Source: a virus. Taken from it: a stretch of 54,208 nucleotides of DNA. The stretch's first letter is position 1; the number at the start of each line of letters is the position of its first letter. The DNA is taken from positions 1 through 54,208 of the IMG/VR virus record IMGVR_UViG_3300029787_000063; one strand, written 5' to 3'. The notes under the pieces are model-generated. The model was not told the DNA's origin. It searched no databases and saw nothing but the letters and a program-made list of their open reading frames with translations. A program made the position numbers and the translations under genes. Positions 1-6,871 of this stretch are shown one piece after another.

Positions 1-885
1 ATACACAATGCGCGACCTGTACCATTAGAAAATGTATCAACCTTAAAAGATGTAGAAGATGAACTCAGAGACTTTGTTAAAAATGGTTTTAAGCCCGGTT
101 ATCAAATTGGACTTAAAAACTTCGATAAAATATTTTCAACTTACACTGGTCAGTTCATTACTGTTACTGGTATTCCTTCTAGCGGTAAGTCTGACTTCGT
201 TGATCAAATGGTTGTTGGTTACAATAATCTATACGGTTGGAAAACTGCGTATGCTAGCCCTGAAAATCAACCGGTCTACTTACACGCGCACAAATTAATG
301 CGTAAACATTGGCAAGATATGCCAAGAACTGATGATATTGGCAATGATAAATGGCAAAACGTAACTAACCATGTAAACGACAATTATTTCTTTATTGATA
401 TGGACAAATATAGTTTAGAGTCTGTACTGCGTAAAGGCGCAGAGCTTGTTAAACGTAAAGGTATTAAATGTTTAGTTCTTGACCCATTTAATAAGATCAG
501 AGACGTCGATGCTAAGTCAGATGATGTAAACCGTTACACAATGGATTATCTAGCTAAGATCGAAGCTTTTTGTAAAAAGTATGATGTATTAACTTTTATT
601 GTAGCTCACCCTACTAAAATGTATAAAACACAAGATGGTAAAATTGAAGAGCCTACAATGTACAATATAAAAGGTGGTGGTGAATGGTATGATGCTAGTT
701 ACCATGGGTTATTGGTACACAGAGATTACGAAGCAAAAACAACTAAAGTTAAAGTACTTAAAGTTAAGTTTCAAAATCTAGGTGAAAACGGTGCTGAATC
801 ACATTTTACATGGGAGCCACGTTCTGGTAGTTTTATACCACACGAATCTGCAGTTGACGAAGCAGAGCCAATGCCTTGGGAATAA
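1..885 (+). CDS. Replicative DNA helicase, DnaB/Twinkle type (5' truncated)
   Basis: Frame 1 is open from the first base, so the start lies outside the window; 294 residues are visible. A Walker A loop (GIPSSGKSDF) lies near residues 57-66. A Walker B strand ending in LVLDPFNKI follows around bases 465-500, and a later strand ends in FIVAHPTKM, as in RecA-fold hexameric helicases of the DnaB/gp4 group. The region before Walker A (ARPVPLENV, then a Gly-rich turn) resembles the linker that joins primase to helicase in phage gp4-like and Twinkle proteins, so a primase domain may lie upstream. Its role would be unwinding DNA at the phage fork. It opens the visible part of a tightly packed plus-strand operon; the next ATG follows its stop directly. 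The helicase call is firm; the presence of a primase domain is inference. Confidence 0.88.
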   Translation: MHNARPVPLENVSTLKDVEDELRDFVKNGFKPGYQIGLKNFDKIFSTYTGQFITVTGIPSSGKSDFVDQMVVGYNNLYGWKTAYASPENQPVYLHAHKLMRKHWQDMPRTDDIGNDKWQNVTNHVNDNYFFIDMDKYSLESVLRKGAELVKRKGIKCLVLDPFNKIRDVDAKSDDVNRYTMDYLAKIEAFCKKYDVLTFIVAHPTKMYKTQDGKIEEPTMYNIKGGGEWYDASYHGLLVHRDYEAKTTKVKVLKVKFQNLGENGAESHFTWEPRSGSFIPHESAVDEAEPMPWE

Positions 886-1149
886 ATGGTTTGGCAGAAG
901 AAACGTACAGGTAAACAACCTACAGCTAGAACATGGACACCAGAAGAAATGAAAGCTGTTGGTTGGTGTTTATCAAATAATATATTTATAAGCTGTATAC
1001 CAAACTGGAAAGAAAAAGGTATTAATTGGTTTATAGATATTAAGATAAATAAAAACGTGCATAGAGATCCTACCAAGTACGAAGATGAAGAAGTGTTTAA
1101 AAAAATATATGAATATTACAAATACTATTATGACAAACATAAAAAATGA
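886..1149 (+). CDS. Hypothetical protein, 87 aa
   Basis: The ATG starts on the base right after the helicase stop codon, which implies translational coupling. The protein is small and basic, and aromatic residues are concentrated at the C-terminus (several Tyr and Lys in the last 15 residues). No signal peptide, membrane segment or known catalytic motif is visible. Its last 20 bases overlap the start of the hydroxymethylase-like gene. I do not recognise the family. Its place between helicase and nucleotide-metabolism genes suggests an early or replication role, but that is only context. Confidence 0.7.
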   Translation: MVWQKKRTGKQPTARTWTPEEMKAVGWCLSNNIFISCIPNWKEKGINWFIDIKINKNVHRDPTKYEDEEVFKKIYEYYKYYYDKHKK

Positions 1150-1789
1150 TTTTTATACCGCTAATGAAGCTTTTGAGTATTTTTATAAATACATAAGTAA
1201 ATATGGTACAGACTTCAGAGATACTAAAACTTTATTTAATGTAGGATTTTCAATACATAAACCAATGAAAAATGATATAGTAATTAAAGAACGTAAATGG
1301 AGTAAAGAGTATGCTGAGGCTGAATGGCAATGGTATTTATCTGGTGATCGTAATATAAAAAAACTAGGTAAAATATATGGTAAAATACCTGAAATATGGA
1401 AACGTATGGCTGATAAAAATGGTAACGTAAACTCTAATTATGGTTGGCAATGGCAACGTAATGATCAATTAGATAAAGTTATTAACTTACTAAAGCATGA
1501 TAAATATACTAGGCAAGCTGCTATATCAATATATGATGCTAAAGAGTTTGATAGCTACTCATATGATACGCCTTGTACATATGCTGTGCAGTTTACAATT
1601 GTAGATAATAGATTACATATGAGTGTTGTTATGCGTAGTAATGATTTATGGTACGGCTTTTGCAACGATCAATATTGTTTTTCTAAGTTACAAGAACTTG
1701 TAGCTAAAGAAATAAATATGGATGTTGGTATGTATTATCATTTTGCACATAACTTACATATATATAACGATAAACTAAATTTACTATGA
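1130..1789 (+). CDS. Deoxycytidylate 5-hydroxymethylase-like (thymidylate synthase superfamily)
   Basis: The 219-residue protein follows the thymidylate synthase fold and matches T4 gp42 best from memory. Shared blocks are NSNYGW (101-106), the catalytic Cys block TPCTYAVQF (C149) and MRSNDLWYGFCND (168-180). In thymidylate synthases the residue 31 positions after the catalytic Cys is the Asn that reads uracil. Here it is Asp (D180), as in T4 dCMP hydroxymethylase (C148/D179). The predicted reaction is dCMP + methylene-THF giving hydroxymethyl-dCMP. An in-frame upstream ATG exists at 1085, but the ATG at 1130 removes a long overlap and gives a sensible N-terminus. The protein lacks about 25 C-terminal residues relative to T4 gp42. 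The superfamily is certain; dCMP over dUMP specificity is an inference from D180. Confidence 0.85.
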   Translation: MTNIKNDFYTANEAFEYFYKYISKYGTDFRDTKTLFNVGFSIHKPMKNDIVIKERKWSKEYAEAEWQWYLSGDRNIKKLGKIYGKIPEIWKRMADKNGNVNSNYGWQWQRNDQLDKVINLLKHDKYTRQAAISIYDAKEFDSYSYDTPCTYAVQFTIVDNRLHMSVVMRSNDLWYGFCNDQYCFSKLQELVAKEINMDVGMYYHFAHNLHIYNDKLNLL

Positions 1790-2592
1790 CATACTACTTA
1801 TATCACATACCAGGCAAAAAGGTTGGTGTAACAACTAATCTTGAAGAACGTGTTCACAAACAACAAGGTTATTATCCTGGTGAATACGAAATAATAGAAA
1901 CATCTGATGATATAGACTTTATATCTTTAGGTGAGCAGATAATGCAAAGAAACTACGGCTATAAGGTAGATGAAGTACCTTATAATAAACTTAAATTTAA
2001 TAATATGAAAATGAATATAAATGTTACAGAGCAAACAACAACCTTCCCTTGCCCTGTTAACAAGTTAAAAGGAAGGTTAATGGACTGTACAGGTATGACT
2101 TGGAATACTGAGTTTGGTTCTTGTATAATAACAAAAGAGTCTATAAAATGGATTATAGATAATGTTAAAGAGTCTATGTATAATCCAAAAAGATGTTATA
2201 TATATAACAAAGCATTTGCTAGATACTTTGATAATAACGATCCATACAACAATAAAACAATAACTGGTGGTTTATCACCTGAAAATCAAAACGGTAGAGT
2301 TGTGTCTAGATTTGATAAAATAAGATTATGGGCTCTTGAAAGAGGCTTATATGATAAAGGCGATCCTAAAACACAAACATTAAAGTTAATGGAAGAAGCT
2401 GGTGAAATATGTAGAGCTGTGTTAAAAGATGATAGAGAACAAATTATTGATGGTATTGGTGATTGTGTTGTTGTATTAACTAATCTAGCTCGTCTTTCAG
2501 GTACTAATATTGAAGAGTGTATTGATGCTGCGTACGACGAGATAAAAAACAGAACAGGTAAAATGAGTAACGGAACATTTAAAAAAGATTAA
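1786..2592 (+). CDS. GIY-YIG-like / MazG nucleotide pyrophosphohydrolase fusion
   Basis: This 268-residue protein overlaps the previous stop by four bases (ATGA). Residues 1-60 look like a degenerate GIY-YIG nuclease core: YYLYHIPG, then KVGVTTNLEERV with the usual Asn/Arg positions. Residues 176-265 are a MazG-type all-alpha NTP pyrophosphohydrolase: LMEEAGEI supplies metal ligands E203, E204 and E207, and DGIGD supplies D222 and D226. The middle (about 75-170) is unassigned. MazG enzymes hydrolyse non-canonical or alarmone-type (d)NTPs to monophosphates. Next to a hydroxymethylase and a ribonucleotide reductase, it could remove unmodified or damaged nucleotides. The MazG half is secure; the nuclease half is weaker and may have lost activity. 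Confidence 0.82.
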   Translation: MTYYLYHIPGKKVGVTTNLEERVHKQQGYYPGEYEIIETSDDIDFISLGEQIMQRNYGYKVDEVPYNKLKFNNMKMNINVTEQTTTFPCPVNKLKGRLMDCTGMTWNTEFGSCIITKESIKWIIDNVKESMYNPKRCYIYNKAFARYFDNNDPYNNKTITGGLSPENQNGRVVSRFDKIRLWALERGLYDKGDPKTQTLKLMEEAGEICRAVLKDDREQIIDGIGDCVVVLTNLARLSGTNIEECIDAAYDEIKNRTGKMSNGTFKKD

Positions 2593-2593
2593 T

Positions 2594-2872
2594 ATGTCAA
2601 GTAGAGAAATATATGATGCACAAGATGGTATCGCTGTAAGAGAGTCATACGGCTTTCGCGATCCAGTAGTTAAAAACGTAGTTGATAAGTTTGTTAATAG
2701 GTCTAACGTAGGTTATGATAAATATGGCAGAACATTAGATGACGAACGTAGAAATAAACATAAAGATTTATTAGGTTATCTAAACGATATACAAGAAGAG
2801 CTTATGGATGCTATATTATATATACAAGCTGCACGTGAAGAATTAACTGAGTACAATGGCGCGCAGTTATAA
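2594..2872 (+). CDS. Small all-alpha MazG-like protein
   Basis: The 92-residue protein begins two bases after the previous stop. Its C-terminal half, around LNDIQEELMDAILYIQ (about 64-79), has the EE..D pattern and helical periodicity of small phage MazG-like NTP-PPase relatives, in which a 'QEELMDA..Y' helix is typical. The second acidic metal-binding helix is not evident, so it may be a partial or non-catalytic relative. It overlaps the following nuclease gene by 17 bases. The coding call is good; the family assignment is tentative. Confidence 0.65.
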   Translation: MSSREIYDAQDGIAVRESYGFRDPVVKNVVDKFVNRSNVGYDKYGRTLDDERRNKHKDLLGYLNDIQEELMDAILYIQAAREELTEYNGAQL

Positions 2873-3311
2873 GAAAAAGCGTGGTCCCGTTAGAGCAAAA
2901 AAAGTCACATACGACGGGATCAAATTTGCTTCTGGTTTAGAGAAGTATATGTATGTAGCTTTAAAAAAAGCTAAAATAAAAGCTAAATACGAAGGTCAAA
3001 CATATACAATACAAGAAGGTTTTACGTTTAACAACGAGAGTTATGAAAGACAAAGCAACGGTAAAGGTGAGTTAGTTAATAGAGGTTGTAAAAAAATACT
3101 ACCAATTAGATATACTCCTGATTTTATAAGTAGTTCATTTATAATTGAATGTAAAGGTAGAGCTAACGAATCTTTTCCAATGCGTTGGAAATTATTTAAA
3201 AAATATGTAAATATCAACATGAAACATGTAACTTTATATAAACCACAAAACCAGAAGGAATGTGACGAGGTAATTAAATTAATAATCAAAAAATCTAAAA
3301 ATGAAAAATGA
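2856..3311 (+). CDS. PD-(D/E)XK nuclease, DUF1064 / resolvase-like
   Basis: The 151-residue basic protein has the order expected for a small phage Holliday-junction resolvase-like or DUF1064 nuclease. FASGLEKYM carries E29, RYTPDF carries D89 and IIECKG carries E98 and K100, giving the E...D...ExK metal site. The N-terminus is very Lys/Arg rich (residues 4-17), consistent with DNA binding. The likely role is branched-DNA resolution or DNA breakdown during replication and packaging. It overlaps the upstream gene by 17 bases and the following small ORF by 11 bases. The nuclease fold is well supported; the exact substrate is not. Confidence 0.8.
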   Translation: MARSYKKKRGPVRAKKVTYDGIKFASGLEKYMYVALKKAKIKAKYEGQTYTIQEGFTFNNESYERQSNGKGELVNRGCKKILPIRYTPDFISSSFIIECKGRANESFPMRWKLFKKYVNINMKHVTLYKPQNQKECDEVIKLIIKKSKNEK

Positions 3312-3441
3312 TTGGAATTTAAGCCTTGGATTCTTTCCTGGCTTACTATTAGGCGTAAGATCTTATGCCGAAGAATATAGAACAAATCACGTTTTATATT
3401 TAATATTCATAGACATTTGCTTAACAATATATAAAAATTAA
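3301..3441 (+). CDS. Small hydrophobic protein, 46 aa
   Basis: A short reading frame starts with ATG at 3301 inside the end of the nuclease gene and stops with TAA at 3439-3441, four bases before the reductase start. It fills the only gap in this packed operon. The product has two hydrophobic stretches: about residues 8-19 (SLGFFPGLLLGV) and 31-43. This suggests a membrane-associated peptide. I do not recognise it. Coding status rests on packing and composition only. Confidence 0.5.
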   Translation: MKNDWNLSLGFFPGLLLGVRSYAEEYRTNHVLYLIFIDICLTIYKN

Positions 3442-3445
3442 ATTA

Positions 3446-5317
3446 ATGATAGATTTAAACAATAAAATACTGTCTGATATTACAGTTCATATGAAATATG
3501 CTAAATATATACCTGAGCTTAATAGAAGAGAAACATGGGAAGAGTTGGTCACTCGGAATAAAGAAATGCACCAAAAAAGATACCCAGAATTATACAACCA
3601 AATTGAAGAAACCTACAGATATGTCTATAAGAAAAAAGTTTTACCAAGTATGCGATCGCTACAGTTCAGCGGAAAGCCAATTGAAATTAGTCCAAACCGT
3701 TTATACAACTGTAGCTACTTACCTATCGACCACACTGATAGTTTTAGTGAGTGTATGTTCCTTTTGTTATCTGGCTGCGGTGTTGGTTATAGTGTTCAAA
3801 AACATCATACTACCTCTCTTCCACATATAACAAAACCATTTCAAGGTAGAACTAGACGATTTGTTATTGGTGATTCAATTGAAGGTTGGTCTGATTCAAT
3901 AAAAGTTTTAATTAAGTCTTATTTGGGCTCTAAGAGATCGTCTAAGGTCAAGTTTGATTATTCTGATATTAGACCAAAGGGAGCTAGACTCGTAACCTCT
4001 GGTGGAAAAGCTCCAGGACCACAACCACTAAAAGAGTGTTTACTAAAAATTAAAGGAATATTAGATGCAAAAGAAGATGGAACACAATTGTCCACGTTGG
4101 AAGTTCACGACATCGTCTGTCATATTGCAGATGCTGTATTGGCTGGCGGAATACGACGTGCCGCCCTCATATCATTATTTTCAGCGTACGATGAAGAAAT
4201 GATTTCCTGTAAATCAGGAAGTTGGTGGGAGAAAAACCCACAAAGAGGTAGAGCTAATAACTCTGCTGTTTTAATGAGACATAAAATAACAAAGGAATTT
4301 TTCTTAGATCTGTGGAAACGTATTGAATTATCCGGAGCTGGTGAACCTGGTATCTACTTTAACCATGACAAAGATTGGGGAACTAATCCGTGTTGTGAGA
4401 TTGCCTTGCGACCTTATCAGTTCTGTAACTTGTGCGAAGTTAATGTAAGTGACGTCACAAGCCAAGAGGATTTGAATAGTCGGGTGAAAGCTGCGGCCTT
4501 TATTGGCACGCTTCAAGCAGGTTATACGGAATTCCACTATCTAAGAGAAATATGGCAAGAAACAACAGAACGCGACGCGCTTATAGGTGTGTCCATGACA
4601 GGGATCGGGAGTGCCGTTGTGCTCCAGCTGGATATGAAGGCCGCTGCAAGTATCGTAAAACGAGAAAACACCCGGGTTTCAAAATTAATAGGTATAAACA
4701 AAGCGGCGCGTACAACCTGCATCAAGCCAGCAGGGACTACGTCGCTAGTGCTGGGTACGTCATCAGGTATACATGCTTGGCACAACAATTATTATATAAG
4801 AAGATTAAGAGTAGGTAAAAATGAATCTATATATAATTATTTAAAACAAAATCATCCTGAGCTTGTACAAGATGAATATTTTAGACCACACGACACTGCT
4901 GTTATTGAAATACCACAGTCAGCACCAAAAGGTTCTATATTAAGAACTGAGTCTGCTTTTGACTTACTCAAACGAGTTAAAAAAGTTGCTACCGAATGGG
5001 TTAAACCTGGTCACCGTAAAGGATCAAACACCCACAATGTGTCTGCAACAATTAGTCTAAAAGAAGGTGATTGGAAAAAAGCTGGTGAATGGATGTGGGA
5101 TAACAGAGAGTGTTATAATGGTTTATCTGTACTACCTTACGACGGTGGTACGTATACTCAAGCTCCTTTTGAAGATATAACTAAAAAAGAGTTTGATAAG
5201 TTAGTTAAGCATTTACAAGATATAAATTTAGAAAATGTAATTGAAGAAACTGACGAAACTGATCTATCTGGTGAATTAGCTTGTGCCGGTGGATCTTGCG
5301 AAATAACAAGCTTATAA
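3446..5317 (+). CDS. nrdJ: Adenosylcobalamin-dependent (class II) ribonucleotide reductase
   Basis: The 623-residue enzyme makes deoxyribonucleotides for phage DNA synthesis. It matches the monomeric Lactobacillus leichmannii type. LYNCSY supplies the first redox Cys (C89) and NPCCEIAL supplies N314, the radical Cys C316 and E318. The second redox Cys is C327, 11 residues after the radical Cys, the same spacing as C408/C419 in L. leichmannii. A C-terminal CAGGSC pair would accept electrons from thioredoxin. A PAGTTSLVLGTSSGIH loop fits the nucleotide/phosphate region. It is shorter than the 739-residue reference, so regulatory parts may be reduced. The middle third (about 4050-4790) is visibly richer in G+C and uses codons such as CTG, GCC and GGG that are rare around it, which suggests a recombined segment. 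Confidence 0.93.
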   Translation: MIDLNNKILSDITVHMKYAKYIPELNRRETWEELVTRNKEMHQKRYPELYNQIEETYRYVYKKKVLPSMRSLQFSGKPIEISPNRLYNCSYLPIDHTDSFSECMFLLLSGCGVGYSVQKHHTTSLPHITKPFQGRTRRFVIGDSIEGWSDSIKVLIKSYLGSKRSSKVKFDYSDIRPKGARLVTSGGKAPGPQPLKECLLKIKGILDAKEDGTQLSTLEVHDIVCHIADAVLAGGIRRAALISLFSAYDEEMISCKSGSWWEKNPQRGRANNSAVLMRHKITKEFFLDLWKRIELSGAGEPGIYFNHDKDWGTNPCCEIALRPYQFCNLCEVNVSDVTSQEDLNSRVKAAAFIGTLQAGYTEFHYLREIWQETTERDALIGVSMTGIGSAVVLQLDMKAAASIVKRENTRVSKLIGINKAARTTCIKPAGTTSLVLGTSSGIHAWHNNYYIRRLRVGKNESIYNYLKQNHPELVQDEYFRPHDTAVIEIPQSAPKGSILRTESAFDLLKRVKKVATEWVKPGHRKGSNTHNVSATISLKEGDWKKAGEWMWDNRECYNGLSVLPYDGGTYTQAPFEDITKKEFDKLVKHLQDINLENVIEETDETDLSGELACAGGSCEITSL

Positions 5318-5331
5318 CTAAAACAATTATT

Positions 5332-5751
5332 ATGAACAAATTATTTTTAACAATGGCTTTAGCTTTGATTACTACTATTGCTTCAGCTCAGTTTTCTGTA
5401 TTAACTACCTTTAACGAAGGAGTTGATTCAACATGGAATGTTACAGATAAAATAGGTATCGGTTACCAAGTAAACGATAAACTATTAATAGCTGCAACTA
5501 AAGATGGTGACGATGCTTATGAGTTATTAGGACGTTATGATGTATACGAAGGTGTTTGGGCTACGTGTATATATAATAGTTATGAAGACTCAGTAGCTGA
5601 AACAAAAGATAGGTTAGATGTAGGTCTAGGTTATTCTTATTGTTTGTGGAAAGCTCTTTATGTTGAGCCTTACTTTACTATGCCACTCAGCAAAGACGCT
5701 GATGGTAAAAGAGAAGGTGAACTTAAATTAGGAGTATCTTACAAATTTTAA
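5332..5751 (+). CDS. Predicted outer-membrane beta-barrel protein, 139 aa
   Basis: The ATG at 5332 was chosen over an in-frame one at 5281 because it starts a clear signal peptide (MNKLFLTMALALITTIASAQ, cleavage near residue 19-20). The mature part alternates polar and hydrophobic residues in short strands. It ends in LGVSYKF, with the C-terminal Phe typical of proteins inserted by the BAM complex. At about 120 mature residues it would form a small barrel. It lies in the plus-strand operon after the reductase. Possible roles are altering the host surface, blocking superinfection or aiding release; none can be proved from the sequence. Confidence 0.72.
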   Translation: MNKLFLTMALALITTIASAQFSVLTTFNEGVDSTWNVTDKIGIGYQVNDKLLIAATKDGDDAYELLGRYDVYEGVWATCIYNSYEDSVAETKDRLDVGLGYSYCLWKALYVEPYFTMPLSKDADGKREGELKLGVSYKF

Positions 5752-5778
5752 ACTAGTATTAATTAAAACAAAAACAAA

Positions 5779-6021
5779 ATGGAAAAAGTAATGAATTATT
5801 TTACAGGATTTTTTGGTGGATTAGTAACAATTATGATACACATAATACCTGTAACAATTTTATGGAGTCTATTAACAGGAGATGTAATATTCGGTATGGA
5901 TGTTATAGGTAATTTTATGGCGATGATAAACGCTTTAGGTAATGCAGGTTTTGTAGGCCTAGTAGCTTTAGTATTTGCTATGTACTTCTTTATGGACTGT
6001 AAAAAAGACTGCAAAAAATAA
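5779..6021 (+). CDS. Small two-helix membrane protein, 80 aa
   Basis: The 80-residue product has two strongly hydrophobic segments (about residues 8-34 and 55-73) and a short charged tail, CKKDCKK, with two Cys residues. The A-rich leader just before the ATG (AAAACAAAAACAAA) fits Bacteroidetes translation starts. It lies between the outer-membrane protein and the histone-like gene. It could be an early holin-like or exclusion protein. I do not recognise the family. Confidence 0.68.
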   Translation: MEKVMNYFTGFFGGLVTIMIHIIPVTILWSLLTGDVIFGMDVIGNFMAMINALGNAGFVGLVALVFAMYFFMDCKKDCKK

Positions 6022-6053
6022 ATTAAATATAAACAATTAAATAAAATTAAATT

Positions 6054-6248
6054 ATGAGTTTTAATAAATTAGATTCTTTATTCGACGATTTGCAAGACAC
6101 TATTAACGATTGTCAAAGTGATGTTAGTAAATTTGTTGAAGGAAATAATTCCGCAGGAACGCGGGTAAGAAAAGCTATGCAAGCTGTTAAACAGTTAGCA
6201 CAAGCTGTTAGAGTTGAAGTTCAAGATCAAAAGAACGCACAATTCTAG
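6054..6248 (+). CDS. Histone H1/Hc1-like DNA-binding protein
   Basis: The 64-residue protein contains FVEGNNSAGTRVRKAM (residues 27-42), followed by a helix rich in Ala, Lys and Gln ending in VQDQKN. That matches the core pattern of Bacteroidetes Hc1-like histones (roughly 'GNkaAGTRaRKaLqelkkLaqeiRkevQ'). The host proteins usually carry a longer Lys-rich tail, which is missing here. It should bind or compact DNA, or compete with the host homologue. It is the last plus-strand gene before the terminator and forms a cassette with two envelope proteins. Homology is well supported by motif; the phage function is unknown. Confidence 0.8.
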   Translation: MSFNKLDSLFDDLQDTINDCQSDVSKFVEGNNSAGTRVRKAMQAVKQLAQAVRVEVQDQKNAQF

Positions 6249-6267
6249 TTTTATATTATTAAATGAA

Positions 6268-6294
6268 AAAGGGAGCTTATTGCTCCCTTTTTTT
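6268..6294. terminator. Bidirectional rho-independent terminator between convergent operons
   Basis: A perfect 9-bp stem (AAAGGGAGC / GCTCCCTTT) with a 5-base TTATT loop is followed by more T residues on the plus strand and by an A run on the other side, so it can end transcripts from both directions. It lies between the plus-strand stop at 6248 and the minus-strand stop at 6311. Confidence 0.88.
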
Positions 6295-6310
6295 ATATAA
6301 TCGTTTTATT

Positions 6311-6871
6311 TTAAACGCCTATTACTTTTTCTATATTAGCTGTTTGTACGCCGTCAATCTTTGCTATATTAGCAGGTGCTACACCATTTACATTGTTTCC
6401 ATAGCCACTAGGCGCGGCTGTATAGTCTACTGTTACAAATAATTCATATGCAGTTATACCCTGATTGTTAGGTTCTATTTTTACACTACAATCATTTATA
6501 TACCCCCACGTTAAAGCGCTCTCACCATCTTGTTGTTTTGTTGTAGCACTAGTTGTTTGTGTAGATGATGTACCTGTAAAACTTTCATTTTCTTCTGCAA
6601 AAGCATCATCTTCAGCGTGCACTAAAGACATTTGTACTGTTGATGCCCCAGCTCTACCTGCCTGACCAGTTAAAGATATAGTAAAACTATTAATTGTTGC
6701 GCTTTCAAGTGATGAATCTAAATCTGCTAATACACCTGTAAAATTACAAGTTGTGCTATTTTGTGTTACACCAGTACCTTCATCATTATCACCTATAATA
6801 GTATGTATGTTTGAGCTTGGCCAACCTGTTTGACTTGTTGTACTTGTTGGTCTTATTATTGCTGTTGGCAT
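6311..6871 (-). CDS. Tail-associated structural protein, 186 aa
   Basis: The 186-residue protein is rich in Thr, Ser and Ala, as expected for a beta-rich virion appendage. It ends in near-repeats (NVNGVAPANIAKIDGV, then QTANIEKVIGV). This 'NGVA.ANIAKVNGV' pattern is common at the C-termini of marine phage appendage proteins. The start overlaps the previous stop by one base (TAATG), so it is coupled to the upstream fibre gene. It is the last gene of the long minus-strand late operon, directly before the terminator. A role in the tail tip or fibre is likely but not shown. Confidence 0.7.
   Translation of the reverse strand: MPTAIIRPTSTTSQTGWPSSNIHTIIGDNDEGTGVTQNSTTCNFTGVLADLDSSLESATINSFTISLTGQAGRAGASTVQMSLVHAEDDAFAEENESFTGTSSTQTTSATTKQQDGESALTWGYINDCSVKIEPNNQGITAYELFVTVDYTAAPSGYGNNVNGVAPANIAKIDGVQTANIEKVIGV

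Noticed and set aside
1085-1789. Start of the hydroxymethylase-like gene at 1085
   Set aside because: The extra 15 residues lie within the previous gene and add nothing like the family; the ATG at 1130 gives a normal N-terminus.
1130-1789. Ordinary thymidylate synthase
   Set aside because: The residue that reads uracil (Asn) is Asp here, matching dCMP hydroxymethylase, and the overall sequence blocks match T4 gp42 better. The alternative remains possible until tested.
4328-4818. Several alternative open frames inside the reductase gene, on both strands
   Set aside because: They overlap a well-supported reductase frame with catalytic motifs and arise from the GC-richer segment, which has fewer stop codons in other frames.
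5281-5751. Start of the outer-membrane protein at 5281
   Set aside because: It would put 17 residues ahead of a clear signal peptide and overlap the reductase end; the ATG at 5332 fits better.
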